Below, piece by piece: positions 22,930-31,391 of a stretch of 31,939 bases of DNA. Both the position numbers and the translations under genes were made by a program. Origin of the DNA: an uncultured Collinsella sp. (GTDB lineage Bacteria; Actinomycetota; Coriobacteriia; Coriobacteriales; Coriobacteriaceae); contig CABUZD010000007.1 in the NCBI GenBank assembly GCA_902495945.1, forward strand, positions 1 to 31,939, in the 5' to 3' direction. Positions within the stretch are counted from its first letter, which is position 1. Each line of letters begins with the position of its first letter. The notes beneath the pieces are model-generated. The model was not told the DNA's origin. It saw only the letters and a program-made list of their open reading frames with translations, and did no database searches.

Positions 22930-24396
22930 TTAGGCCCAATACGGAATATACCTTTTGTATTTGGAACCCGCGTCCTCGTCCTCTTCCTTTATCAATGCCT
23001 CTTCCAGACACTCTTTGATTAGACGAGACATCGCCACCGTGTTTTTCTTTTCATCGGAAAGTCCAAAACGCTCTCGCAGCGACTGATTGCTCATCGACTC
23101 ACCTTGGGCATACAAAAGACAGGCATGCCAGTACACGGCGTTTTTTCGCTCACTTTTTTTCATTCGAGTATACGGACAGTCGCAATAGAGCGTCACGAGC
23201 GTTCCCAGCCCGCCCTCACTCTTGATAGCCGGTGAAGGCATGCCGGCTTTTTCGAGCGAATCTACGATTAAATCCCAGCCCGTACCGCCTTCTTCGCAAA
23301 GATCCATTTGGCGCATGAGGGACGCCATCATCGAATTTCGCGTTTTCGGCTGAGCGTTGAGCACTCGTTCTGCCGGAATAAGCGTTGTCCCGGGATTAGA
23401 GAACTCAATGCGATTGTCGTAAATCGCAACAAGAGGCCCCGCCGTATTGTCAGCAATGTCTTGATGAATCACGGCGTTTGATAGCAACTCGCGAATCGCC
23501 CTTTGAGGATAAGCCGTCTGAATACGTCGAAATGCGCCATCCAGTGCCTCAACAGCCGGAATCATCGACATGACCAGCTGTTCAGCCTGTGGAAGCGCCA
23601 AAGCGTAGCCCTTGTCGATTTCAGTATCCCCGACAATGTCAAAACTGCCTTTTCCCGCATATCGCACGATTCGCAGCATGCGTTTCCTGAGCTCCGGGTA
23701 GCGAGAGAGCTTTTTTCCCACCAGAAGCATTCCCAAGCGCGTCACACTATATCGGCCGTTATCTTGACGACGAATCAGCTCTTGTTCACAAAGAGCAAGC
23801 ATCACTCCGTCCAAATCGACAGGTCTTCTCAATCTGCACAACTCAAAATACGCATCAACATCTAGTATTTCGGCGACCTCTCGAGATGTCAGATCTCTCT
23901 CAACTACAGCGAGCTCCGCGTTCCCTGACTGTAAGCGACGCCACAGTTCCGCCTCTCGTGCACTACCGGGAACCAGTTCTGCCGTCGAAGAGCCCTCTCG
24001 AATGTAGGCTGTCTTATCAAAATAGACCGGCTGAGCGCTCGCGGCGTGCACTTTCAGCACCACAAAGTGCTTTGTCTCATGATCAATAACCGCAAACTCG
24101 TAATTCGCATTGTTTGAGAGCGCAAGCTTGAGCCACATCAAAAGCTCTTGGTTTCCCTTACCCTTTGCGTGATATGGGTTGAACTGGGTGCCCACAAGCT
24201 CATGCATACCGTCGCTCACGCCCCAGATCTTATAGGCATATGCGCGGCCGCAGTAAGCGGCAGCATTGGCAAGCGCCGAGATGTCACGCCCCGTTCTAAC
24301 GGGATCGCTATTGCCTTCTTTAAATTCAAGCCACTCGGTTTCATCAGGATAACCGACGAGTGAATAAATCAGCTCCATGCCATCTGCTTCACCCAT
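22930..24396 (-). CDS. AlbA_2 / GHKL-ATPase domain transcriptional regulator-like protein
   Basis: A 488-residue protein with an N-terminal AlbA_2 (Schlafen-type) DNA-binding domain: ETEWLEFKEGNSDP, RDISALANAAAYCG, KIWGVSDG and YIREGSSTAEL. A middle GHKL-type ATPase-like segment (RAIRELLSNAVIHQD, YDNRIEFSNPG, EEGGTGWDLIVDSL) follows, then a helical C-terminus with a winged-helix look (SLRERFGLSDEKKNTVAMSR). Such proteins are widespread, often on islands, and mostly of unknown target. The DNA is AT-richer than its neighbours and uses rarer codons (AGA, CGA, TTT), suggesting acquisition. AAGGAGG precedes the start at 24396; a later ATG at 24378 is possible. A minus-strand TTGCGC/TATTTA promoter with an 18-base spacer lies just upstream. 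Confidence 0.8.
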   Translation of the reverse strand: MGEADGMELIYSLVGYPDETEWLEFKEGNSDPVRTGRDISALANAAAYCGRAYAYKIWGVSDGMHELVGTQFNPYHAKGKGNQELLMWLKLALSNNANYEFAVIDHETKHFVVLKVHAASAQPVYFDKTAYIREGSSTAELVPGSAREAELWRRLQSGNAELAVVERDLTSREVAEILDVDAYFELCRLRRPVDLDGVMLALCEQELIRRQDNGRYSVTRLGMLLVGKKLSRYPELRKRMLRIVRYAGKGSFDIVGDTEIDKGYALALPQAEQLVMSMIPAVEALDGAFRRIQTAYPQRAIRELLSNAVIHQDIADNTAGPLVAIYDNRIEFSNPGTTLIPAERVLNAQPKTRNSMMASLMRQMDLCEEGGTGWDLIVDSLEKAGMPSPAIKSEGGLGTLVTLYCDCPYTRMKKSERKNAVYWHACLLYAQGESMSNQSLRERFGLSDEKKNTVAMSRLIKECLEEALIKEEDEDAGSKYKRYIPYWA

Positions 24397-24436
24397 TGAG
24401 CCAGCCTCCTTGTGCTCATTTTTGATAACAAAATGT

Positions 24437-24466
24437 TAAATAGATGATAAATAGAATTATGCGCAA
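24437..24466 (-). promoter_or_regulatory. Candidate promoter of the AlbA_2 gene
   Basis: On the minus strand TTGCGC (24466-24461), an 18-base spacer and TATTTA (24442-24437) lie 41 bases before the start codon. The region is AT-rich. Only the -35 is a good match, so this is a weak call. Confidence 0.4.
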
Positions 24467-24616
24467 TTTGAAGCCGAAGGCCAAGTTTTCTGGTCGTTTT
24501 CCCAGATAATCTCATGCCGGAAGCTCGGCATTCCACATGAGAGTCGACTACTGTAATTGACAGGCAAGAAGAGCAGCCCATTCAATTCCAGCTAAATCAA
24601 ACAACATAAAGCGCAA

Positions 24617-24660
24617 TAAAAAAGGCGGTTAGGCGTCTTCGATGTGCCTAACCGCCTTTA
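24617..24660 (-). terminator. Intrinsic terminator of the purF-purM-purN group
   Basis: On the minus strand AAAGGCGGTTAGGC (24660-24647) pairs perfectly over 14 bp with 24635-24622, and TTTTTTA follows. It lies 12 bases after the purN stop codon. Confidence 0.93.
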
Positions 24661-24671
24661 CAAGCGGGTAA

Positions 24672-25370
24672 TTATTTCACAGGATCCACGGCGACCTTGC
24701 CGCTCTCCAGCACGTGGACGCGGCCGTCGGCGAGCATTTGCACGACCTCGGGGTACAGTACGTGCTCGATCGCGTGGATGTGCTCCTCGAGCGTGTCGAC
24801 ATCCCAGCCCTCCTCAACAGCCAGCGCACGCTGGGCGATGATGGGACCGTTGTCGTAGATCTCGTTGGCAAAATGCACGGTCACGCCAGTTACCTTGACG
24901 CCGCGCGCAAAGGCATCGTCAATCGCATGCGCACCGGTAAAGCTCGGCAACAGCGCCGGATGCAAGTTGACCACGCGGTTGGGAAACGCCGCCAGCAGCG
25001 GCGTGTGCACCATGCGCATGTAGCCGGCCATGACCACATACTCACAGCCGCGTTCGAGAAGCTCGTGCGCGATGATCTCGTCAGCGGCGATGGGGTCGGC
25101 GTAGACATCCTTGGACAGCGTGAGCGTCTGGATGCCCGCGCGCTCAGCGCGCTGCAAACCCTTAGCCGAAGGACGGCTCGACACCACAAGCTCAATCGAA
25201 GCGTTGAGCTTGCCGGCGGCGATCAGATCGATCAGCGCCTGCAGGTTGGTACCCGAACCGCTGATGAGCACACCGATCTTGAGCGGCTCGGCCGTATCGG
25301 TGCCGGTCGGACGGGTGTAGCGCACAAAGCCCAGGCCCTCGGCAGCAGTCATCTGCTCGTTAGCGCTCAT
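24672..25370 (-). CDS. purN: Phosphoribosylglycinamide formyltransferase
   Basis: PurN transfers a formyl group from 10-formyltetrahydrofolate to GAR, the third step of purine synthesis; the folate comes from the pathway served by the folP-folK gene here. The 232 residues have IGVLISGSGTNLQALID, VVSSRPSAKGLQRAE, VMAGYMRMVHTPLL, the catalytic NLHPALLPSFTGAHA with Asn and His, and VTGVTVHFANEIYDNGPII. About 29 N-terminal residues precede the fold start, longer than usual; no better start is visible. The ATG at 25370 overlaps purM by 11 bases, so coupling is expected. Confidence 0.96.
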   Translation of the reverse strand: MSANEQMTAAEGLGFVRYTRPTGTDTAEPLKIGVLISGSGTNLQALIDLIAAGKLNASIELVVSSRPSAKGLQRAERAGIQTLTLSKDVYADPIAADEIIAHELLERGCEYVVMAGYMRMVHTPLLAAFPNRVVNLHPALLPSFTGAHAIDDAFARGVKVTGVTVHFANEIYDNGPIIAQRALAVEEGWDVDTLEEHIHAIEHVLYPEVVQMLADGRVHVLESGKVAVDPVK

Positions 25371-26463
25371 CGGAGTACACGACCTTACCGGAACCCTCGA
25401 CGCACTCGCCCACGCGGAACGGCTTCTCGCCCAGCGCGACCAGAGCCTCGGTCACCGCGGCCTCGTCCTCGGGGGCGACGATCAGGCACAGGCCAACGCC
25501 CATGTTGAAGGTCTTGCATGCCTCGTTGGGCGCGAGCTCGGCCTGGCGCGACACATAGGTGATGACGGGCGGAACGTCCCAACCCATCTCGGCACCGTTG
25601 CGGGTGACCACGGCGTCGACGTCGTCGGCGAGCGCGCGGTTGAGGTTCTCGGTAATACCGCCGCCAGTGATGTGGGCGATAGCGTGCACGTTGGCGCCGC
25701 CGCGCAGCAGCTCCAGAATCGGCTTGACATAGATGCGCGTGGGGGCCAACAGGGCGTCTGCCAGCGATGCGCCGCCAAGCTCCTCGAGCGGACGGCTCAG
25801 CTCCTCGGCCTTAGCGGCGGCCTCGGGCGTGCCCGGCTTAATGCCGTCGACGCCGATGACCTTGCGCACGAGCGAGTAGCCGTTGGAGTGCACGCCGGTG
25901 GAAGGCAAACCCAGGATCACATCACCCGGGCGGACGTTTGCGGGGTCGAGCATCTTGGGACGGTCGACGACACCCACGGTAAATCCGGCAAGGTCGTAGT
26001 CGGCAGGCGCCATGACGCCGGGGTGCTCGGCCATCTCGCCGCCCACGAGCGCGCAGCCCGCGAGCTTGCAGCCGTCGGCCACACCCTTGATGATCTTTGC
26101 CATGTGCTCGACCTCGATGTGGCCGATGGCAACGTAGTCCAGGAAGAACAGCGGCTCGGCGCCCGAAGCCAGAATGTCGTTGACGCACATGGCGACCAGG
26201 TCCTGGCCCACCGTCTCGTGACGATCCATGATCTGGGCGAGCACGAGCTTGGTGCCCACGCCGTCGGTACCGCTAATCAGAATCGGGTCTTCCATATCCT
26301 TAAGCGCGGCGGCCGAGAATAAGCCACCAAAGCCACCGATACCGCCGATAACCTCGGGGCGGTTGGTGTCCTTAACCATTTGCTTAATAGCGTCGACGGC
26401 GCGGCCGCCCTCGGCGGTATCGACGCCGGCATCCTCATACGTCACATGCTTGCTGTCGCTCAT
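25360..26463 (-). CDS. purM: Phosphoribosylformylglycinamidine cyclo-ligase (AIR synthetase)
   Basis: PurM closes FGAM to AIR with ATP. The 367 residues carry YEDAGVDTAEGGRAVDAIK, the P-loop-like GGFGGLF, the ATP site SGTDGVGTKLVLAQ, VNDILASGAEPLFFLDY, LVGGEMAEHPG and GLPSTGVHSNGYSLVR, a complete set of the AIRS family. The C-terminal half has HITGGGITENLNRAL, typical of the second lobe. AGGAAGG precedes the start at 26463. The gene lies 156 bases downstream of purF and overlaps purN by 11 bases. Confidence 0.97.
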   Translation of the reverse strand: MSDSKHVTYEDAGVDTAEGGRAVDAIKQMVKDTNRPEVIGGIGGFGGLFSAAALKDMEDPILISGTDGVGTKLVLAQIMDRHETVGQDLVAMCVNDILASGAEPLFFLDYVAIGHIEVEHMAKIIKGVADGCKLAGCALVGGEMAEHPGVMAPADYDLAGFTVGVVDRPKMLDPANVRPGDVILGLPSTGVHSNGYSLVRKVIGVDGIKPGTPEAAAKAEELSRPLEELGGASLADALLAPTRIYVKPILELLRGGANVHAIAHITGGGITENLNRALADDVDAVVTRNGAEMGWDVPPVITYVSRQAELAPNEACKTFNMGVGLCLIVAPEDEAAVTEALVALGEKPFRVGECVEGSGKVVYSDER

Positions 26464-26580
26464 CTGAGCCTTCCTCTCCCACTACCGTTTGCCGCGCGGG
26501 CGCCAAACGGTACTCATAGTTGCGTTCATTTCGGCGTGCGCCATAACAGCACACGCCGTCATATCAATAAAACAGCAGGT
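26464..26580. other. Structured leader before purM
   Basis: Two hairpins lie between purF and purM. One is TACCGTTTG (26483-26491) with CAAACGGTA (26504-26512). The other is CGGCGTG (26532-26538) with CACGCCG (26552-26558). No T-run follows either on the minus strand, so they are more likely mRNA structures than terminators. Confidence 0.45.
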
Positions 26581-26622
26581 AAAACCTACCAAAATGAACC
26601 TGTCCCTAAATGGCAGGTTTTA
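26581..26622 (+). repeat. AAAACCTRCC repeat, copy C, overlapping the purF stop codon
   Basis: It begins AAAACCTACCAAAATGAACC and ends AAATGGCAGGTTTTA. The arms AAAACCTACC and GGCAGGTTTT pair with one G-T type mismatch. The purF TAA (26622-26620) is inside the right arm. It also holds CCTGTCCC, the core word of the other palindrome family. Confidence 0.75.
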
Positions 26623-28290
26623 GGCCTCGCCGTGCTCCTCTTCCCAGCTGCGGTCGTCGTATTTCTCGACCACGGCGTCGTCGTCAAAGTGCAGCGGCTT
26701 ATCCAGGTTGCGGGGCTTAAAGCCCTCCATAAACTTGTCGCGGCCAAAGCTCTCGGGAATCGCCACGGGGTAGCGGCCGGTAAAGCACGCATCGCAGTAA
26801 CCGCCCTTGGGCATGACCTTCAGCAGGCCCTCGACCGAAAGGAAGGCCAGCGAATCGGCGCCGATGTACTCGCAAATCTCGTCGACCGTCTTGTTGGCGC
26901 TGATAAGCTGCGACTGCACGTCGGTATCGATACCGTAGAAGCACGGCCAGATGACCTCGGGCGAGTTGATGCGGATATGAATCTCCTTGGCGCCAGCGTT
27001 GCGCAGCATCTTGACGAGCTGCACCATGGTGGTGCCGCGCACGATGGAGTCGTCGATGACGACCAGGCGCTTGCCCTCGATGTTGTCGCGCAGCGGGTTG
27101 AGCTTCATGCGCACGCCCATGGCGCGCAGCTCCTGCGTAGGCTCGATAAACGTACGGCCCACATAGCGGTTCTTGATAAGGCCCTCGCCAAAGGGAATAC
27201 CGCTCTCGTGCGAATACCCCTCCGCGGGCGGCAGGCCGGAGTCGGGCACGCCGATGACCAGGTCGGCCTCGACGGGCTCCTCATGTGCCAACTGACGACC
27301 CATGTCGTAACGGCAGGCATAGACGCTCTTGCCGTTCATGATGGAGTCGGGACGGGCGAAGTAGACCTGCTCAAAGATGCAGTTGGCGGGCTCTTCGGCT
27401 GCAGGCACGCCCTGCTCGGATACCAGACCCTCGGCGCTGATGCGCAAGATCTCGCCGGGACGGACGTCACGGACGTACTCGGCACCCACGATGTCGAGTG
27501 CGCAGGTCTCGGAAGCAACGACCCAGCCGCCGGCGCGCGTGACACGGACGGCGGAGTCGACCGTTGCGGCGCCGTCCTGCGACGGCAGCTGCGAAACGGA
27601 TGCGGCATCGGCTTGGTCCAGACCCTCGTCCACCAGCTTGCCCAGCACGAGCGGGCGAATGCCGTGCGGATCGCGGAAGGCGTAGAGCGCCTGCTCGTTG
27701 ATGAGCGTCATGGCGTAGCCGCCGCGCACGAGCTCCATGGTCTTGCGAATGCCCTCGCGCAGGTGGCCCGTACGCTGGGTAAAGTAGCCGATAAGCTTGG
27801 TCGCGACCTCGGAATCCGAATTGGAGAGGAACGGCACGCCCAACTCGATTAGCTGGCGGCGCAGCTCGTCGGTGTTGACCAGAGTGCCGTTGTGAGCAAG
27901 CGCGATAATGACGCTGTTGATGGTAGAAAGATGCGGCTGCGAGGCTTCCCAGCTCTTGGCACCGGCAGTGCCATAGCGCACGTGCCCCACGGCCAGCTGG
28001 CCGGAGAGCGTCGACAGGTCGGCGTTGGAGAACACGCGATCGAGCAGTCCCAGGTCTTTGCGAACCATAACCGTGCCGCCATCACCCACGGCGATTCCCG
28101 CCGATTCCTGGCCACGGTGCTGCAGCGCACGCAGACCAAAGTACGTCAGTCGAGCCACATCGCGATCGGGTGCCCACACACCAAAAATGCCGCATTCCTC
28201 ATGCAGCTGGTCGGAGTCCGGATCATACGTCGACATGGTCTTCACCTGTCCCGCGGCACGCTCGGCCGCGTGGATGGTTTCTTGAGACAT
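26620..28290 (-). CDS. purF: Amidophosphoribosyltransferase
   Basis: PurF makes phosphoribosylamine from PRPP and glutamine, the committed step of purine synthesis. The 556-residue precursor has C33 in EECGIFGVW as the Ntn-glutaminase nucleophile after propeptide cleavage, RALQHRGQESAGI, HVRYGTAG, RDPHGIRPLVLG, the PRPP site VVIDDSIVRGTTM, and C-terminal cysteines (WPCFYGID, GGYCDACFTG) expected of the 4Fe-4S, B. subtilis-type enzyme. The propeptide of 32 residues is longer than the 11 known in Bacillus; an internal ATG at 28236 would shorten it to 14. GAGGGG precedes the ATG at 28290. The stop codon lies inside a repeat. Confidence 0.96.
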   Translation of the reverse strand: MSQETIHAAERAAGQVKTMSTYDPDSDQLHEECGIFGVWAPDRDVARLTYFGLRALQHRGQESAGIAVGDGGTVMVRKDLGLLDRVFSNADLSTLSGQLAVGHVRYGTAGAKSWEASQPHLSTINSVIIALAHNGTLVNTDELRRQLIELGVPFLSNSDSEVATKLIGYFTQRTGHLREGIRKTMELVRGGYAMTLINEQALYAFRDPHGIRPLVLGKLVDEGLDQADAASVSQLPSQDGAATVDSAVRVTRAGGWVVASETCALDIVGAEYVRDVRPGEILRISAEGLVSEQGVPAAEEPANCIFEQVYFARPDSIMNGKSVYACRYDMGRQLAHEEPVEADLVIGVPDSGLPPAEGYSHESGIPFGEGLIKNRYVGRTFIEPTQELRAMGVRMKLNPLRDNIEGKRLVVIDDSIVRGTTMVQLVKMLRNAGAKEIHIRINSPEVIWPCFYGIDTDVQSQLISANKTVDEICEYIGADSLAFLSVEGLLKVMPKGGYCDACFTGRYPVAIPESFGRDKFMEGFKPRNLDKPLHFDDDAVVEKYDDRSWEEEHGEA

Positions 28291-28331
28291 GGCATCCCCT
28301 CAGAGCCTCGTTATTTGGCGTTACCTGCCCT

Positions 28332-28337
28332 ATTATA
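28332..28337 (-). promoter_or_regulatory. -10 element of purF
   Basis: A perfect TATAAT on the minus strand lies 41 bases before the purF start codon. No clear -35 is present at the usual distance. Confidence 0.5.
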
Positions 28338-28396
28338 CGCACGGCAAGACAAGCACTCCCGCGCATGAACAGCGCTTTTTAAAAGCCCACCGAGCT

Positions 28397-28402
28397 TATA
28401 AT
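28397..28402 (+). promoter_or_regulatory. Possible -10 element of the CmpB-family gene
   Basis: A perfect TATAAT on the plus strand, about 180 bases before the start codon at 28585. No good -35 precedes it. The remaining leader (28403-28584) has small inverted repeats (GCATTGTTGCAA) but no recognised element. Confidence 0.4.
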
Positions 28403-28584
28403 CCGTTTTGCAGCCAAACATTTTATTGGGCAACCGCCTCGGGGCCGACGATCCCGCATACTTCCGTTGCGACGCGTCTCGCCCGCCGTTGGGGCTTGCA
28501 TTGTTGCAATTGGGACGTTCGTCCTGTCTTTTGGCAGGTCGGCGGCGTATCCTTGTACCTACAGCAAAACGAGAAAGGTTATGT

Positions 28585-29814
28585 ATGGATCGAAACGAAC
28601 TCGACCCCAGCGTCCCCAGCGCCACGGAGGTCAAGAAGATCCCCCTCATCATTAAGGTGTACGCTGTCCTGTGCATCCTGTCCGGCGTGGGCACGCTCCC
28701 TTCGGTCGGCGCCTTTATGTGGCAGGTCATCACCGCGCTCATCAACGGCAACGCCGCCGCCAAGCTCGGCGACAACACGCTCGTCGCGGTCGGCCTTATC
28801 GTCGCCGGCATCATGCTCTCTGCGGCAAGCGCCGTCATCCTGATCATCTTTGGCCTGGACCTTATCAAAAACCAGCGCCGCAACGCCGCTCGCCTGTCCT
28901 ACATCCTTATTGCATTCACCGTCGTCGAGCTTTTGGTTGACGTGATGCTCCAGGGCATCGGGCCCTTCTTGCTTCGCCCTGCCATCCAGCTCGGCATCCT
29001 CGTCGCGCTTTCGGCCACCGTCGACCCCACGCTGCGCCAGGAGCGCGAGCTGCAGCGCCGCCTGCAGGAAATGCTCGATCGCGACGCCGCCGCCGAGGGC
29101 ATGCTCGGGCGCGATGAAACCGGCGAAGGCTATATCAAGCTCAACTACTTCAACCTGTTCTGGGTATTCTTTGTCTGCTGCATACTCGGCCTGATCGCCG
29201 AGGACATCTGGCACATGACGGTCGACGACCCGGGCGTCTACCAGAACCGCGCCGGCATGCTGTTTGGCCCCTTCAGCCCCATCTACGGATTTGGCGCCGT
29301 GCTTATGACCATGCTGCTCAACCGCTTCTATAAAAAGAACCCCATCATTATCTTTTTGGTGAGTGCGCTGCTCGGTGCAAGCTTTGAGGTGTTCGTGGGC
29401 TGGTTTATGCAGACCTCGTTTGGCGTGGTCTCGTGGAGCTACTCGCATATGAAGCTCTTTGGCATGCCCGATCCGCTCGCCGTCCTTACCGGCGGACGTA
29501 CCTGCACGGGCTTCGCCTGCCTGTGGGGCCTGGGTGGCCTCATCTGGATCAAGCTGCTGCTGCCGAGGCTGCTCAAGCTCATCAACATGATTCCGTGGAA
29601 GAGCCGCTACTCGGCTACCGTCATCTTCACCATCATTATGCTGGTCGATGGCGTCATGACGCTGCAGTCGCTCGATTATTGGTATCAGCGCGTCAACGGC
29701 ACGGAACCGGATATTCCCGTTGCGCAGTTCTACGGCAAGTACTTCGATAATGACTTTATGGAGAATCGCTTCCAGAGCATGACCATGAGCCCCAAGGATG
29801 CGACGCGCGTGTAG
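28585..29814 (+). CDS. CmpB-family membrane protein (putative ABC-transporter permease family)
   Basis: A membrane protein of 409 residues in two parts. Residues 1-150 hold about four hydrophobic helices (IIKVYAVLCILSGVGTLP, VAVGLIVAGIMLSAASAVIL, SYILIAFTVVELLVDVML) resembling small uncharacterised membrane proteins. A charged linker (RQERELQRRLQEMLDR) leads to an ABC_trans_CmpB (PF06541) domain: YFNLFWVFFVCCILGLIAED, RAGMLFGPFSPIYGFGAVL and FEVFVGWFMQ. The function of the family is not established despite its name. The start at 28585 has GAAAGG six bases upstream. The gene stands alone between purF and the MoaE-like gene, and ends in a terminator shared with it. Confidence 0.85.
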   Translation: MDRNELDPSVPSATEVKKIPLIIKVYAVLCILSGVGTLPSVGAFMWQVITALINGNAAAKLGDNTLVAVGLIVAGIMLSAASAVILIIFGLDLIKNQRRNAARLSYILIAFTVVELLVDVMLQGIGPFLLRPAIQLGILVALSATVDPTLRQERELQRRLQEMLDRDAAAEGMLGRDETGEGYIKLNYFNLFWVFFVCCILGLIAEDIWHMTVDDPGVYQNRAGMLFGPFSPIYGFGAVLMTMLLNRFYKKNPIIIFLVSALLGASFEVFVGWFMQTSFGVVSWSYSHMKLFGMPDPLAVLTGGRTCTGFACLWGLGGLIWIKLLLPRLLKLINMIPWKSRYSATVIFTIIMLVDGVMTLQSLDYWYQRVNGTEPDIPVAQFYGKYFDNDFMENRFQSMTMSPKDATRV

Positions 29815-29836
29815 CGCCAACCGCGCCCAAAACGCA

Positions 29837-29875
29837 AAATGCCCGCCGGTATCACACGTACCGGCGGGCATTTTT
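29837..29875. terminator. Bidirectional terminator, CmpB gene / MoaE group
   Basis: AAATGCCCGCCGGTA (29837-29851) pairs perfectly over 15 bp with 29859-29873, with TTTTT after it on the plus strand and an AAAA run before it for the minus strand. It lies between convergent stop codons. Confidence 0.92.
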
Positions 29876-29904
29876 ATAAACGAGCCTTCTATCGACGCAA
29901 GCCT

Positions 29905-30321
29905 CTACGCCTCGCGCTCGACCTCACTCACGCATTCATTCTTGATGGTGCCGACGAGCGCCTGCAGCGCATCGACCACGTGCGGACGAATGTCCCCGCC
30001 GATGAGCACGAGCATGATGTCGTCACCTACGGCAAGCTCGCCGCTTGCCAACCACACGCGCACATAGCCGATACCCGGCATCGCGCGCGTGGCCTCGATA
30101 GCAGCCTGCACCTTGCTGGCGTCGTAGCCGAACACCATGCCGCCCACCTTGTGGCCCGGCGCCACGCCATCGGTCTCGACACCGCGCGCCTCGGCCTTGG
30201 GCGTCGCGCGCACCACACCGTTATGTGTCAGATACATACCGCACGCAGGTGCCGACGAATCGGCCTTGGCCTCGCGCAGCCAAGCATCAACCGAAGGCAT
30301 CGTTTTGCCATTCTCGAGCAT
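29905..30321 (-). CDS. MoaE-like molybdopterin synthase family protein
   Basis: A protein of 138 residues whose second half resembles the molybdopterin synthase large subunit MoaE: YDASKVQAAIEATRAMPGIG, YVRVWLASGELAVGDDIML, then VDALQALVGTIKNECV. The N-terminus (MYLTHNGVVRATPKAEARGV) replaces the usual MoaE opening, and the late KxxxxxWKKE end is altered, so activity is not certain. No moaD or other moa gene is nearby. The start at 30321 has AAAGGGG five bases upstream; the frame is open to an ATG at 30354, three bases after the sortase stop, which is the alternative. It is the last gene of the purE-sortase group. Confidence 0.7.
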   Translation of the reverse strand: MLENGKTMPSVDAWLREAKADSSAPACGMYLTHNGVVRATPKAEARGVETDGVAPGHKVGGMVFGYDASKVQAAIEATRAMPGIGYVRVWLASGELAVGDDIMLVLIGGDIRPHVVDALQALVGTIKNECVSEVEREA

Positions 30322-30357
30322 CATTTCCCCTTTCACCGTCATTGAGTAGCCCATTAT

Positions 30358-31356
30358 CTATTCCTCGACCGGCGTGAGCACCATGACGGCACGCGTGTTG
30401 CTCAGCGATAACGAACGACAGGTCACAAGCGTTACGACCTTGGTTGCCGAAGCGGCACGGTCGGTGGCATCGCTCGCCACGGCAGAGGCACCGTCGAGCA
30501 TCTCGGACAGATAGTTCTTAAGCCCATCGTCGCCCTCAAAATTGGTCGTGCGCGCCTTGGCATACGTGTCCTCGACCACCTTGGTCGCCAGCGGACGCAG
30601 CTTATACGTCGCATCCCGCGTGATGTAGTACACATATTCAATGCTATCGAACGTTGCCTGGTCAGTCGTATCCGAAATCACGTTGAACATCGACCCATCG
30701 TTCATATGGTGGCCGTAGATCGTGGTCTGCTGATCAACCATTCCCGGCGCGGCGTCATCGCTATCCAGGAAAATGGCCCCAGACGCATTGGCCGTGCCAT
30801 CGAACAGCGTGTTGAGGTATTTGGAGTTGTTGTTGGTCTGCACCACAGGATAGTTGATGTTGGTTCCCGGCGCGTAAATCCAACCCACAATCTCGGGGTT
30901 TGTCTGAGCAAGCGCATCGAAGTCGATAGTCGGCACGCCGCTGGCGTCCTTATCGCTTACATATTGTTTTTCGATCTTTTGGTACGACTCGCTCGCCTGC
31001 TTGTAACCAATCTGCGCATTGATAAAGATGGCGGCGGCGGCGACAATCAGACCGATGCCCACGATAATAAGCAGAATAGGAATGATGGAGCGGCGCTTTT
31101 TACGTGGCGGCTCGGTGTAATCCGACGGCGTGGCACGCGATGAAGACCGGGGCGGCTTCTTAGCGGTGCTATAAGATGAAGGTCGATATGCGGCCGGCGC
31201 GTCCTGTCGACGATGCGTCGCCGGTGTCACGGAGCGCGGCGCGCGCGGCTGCTGAGGAGAGGATGCCCGACCCTGCTGCGCCGCATGGGCAGCACCCGGC
31301 TTCGATGGATCGGGAATCTGAGAAGCCTTGAATCGTTTTCCCTGATAGTCGGACAT
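30358..31356 (-). CDS. srtB: Class B sortase
   Basis: A transpeptidase of 332 residues that would attach or polymerise surface proteins. The first 89 residues are a Pro/Ser/Ala/Arg-rich cytoplasmic tail, then one membrane segment (about 91-113, IIPILLIIVGIGLIV), then the sortase barrel with H216 (or 217) in TTIYGHHM, C313 in TLVTCRS and R322 in NTRAVM, the catalytic triad; NYPVVQTNNNSKYL fits class B. The long tail is unusual for a class B enzyme. No LPXTG-type substrate is encoded in this window. AAGGAGA precedes the start at 31356. It lies 35 bases after purE and just before the MoaE-like gene. Confidence 0.93.
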   Translation of the reverse strand: MSDYQGKRFKASQIPDPSKPGAAHAAQQGRASSPQQPRAPRSVTPATHRRQDAPAAYRPSSYSTAKKPPRSSSRATPSDYTEPPRKKRRSIIPILLIIVGIGLIVAAAAIFINAQIGYKQASESYQKIEKQYVSDKDASGVPTIDFDALAQTNPEIVGWIYAPGTNINYPVVQTNNNSKYLNTLFDGTANASGAIFLDSDDAAPGMVDQQTTIYGHHMNDGSMFNVISDTTDQATFDSIEYVYYITRDATYKLRPLATKVVEDTYAKARTTNFEGDDGLKNYLSEMLDGASAVASDATDRAASATKVVTLVTCRSLSLSNTRAVMVLTPVEE

Positions 31357-31391
31357 GGCTCTCCTTATACTGCGGTGAAACGGCGGAACGC

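Noticed and set aside
24369..24581. Small minus-strand frame upstream of the AlbA_2 gene (70 codons)
   Set aside because: It overlaps the start and promoter region of that gene and has no ribosome site or recognisable domain.
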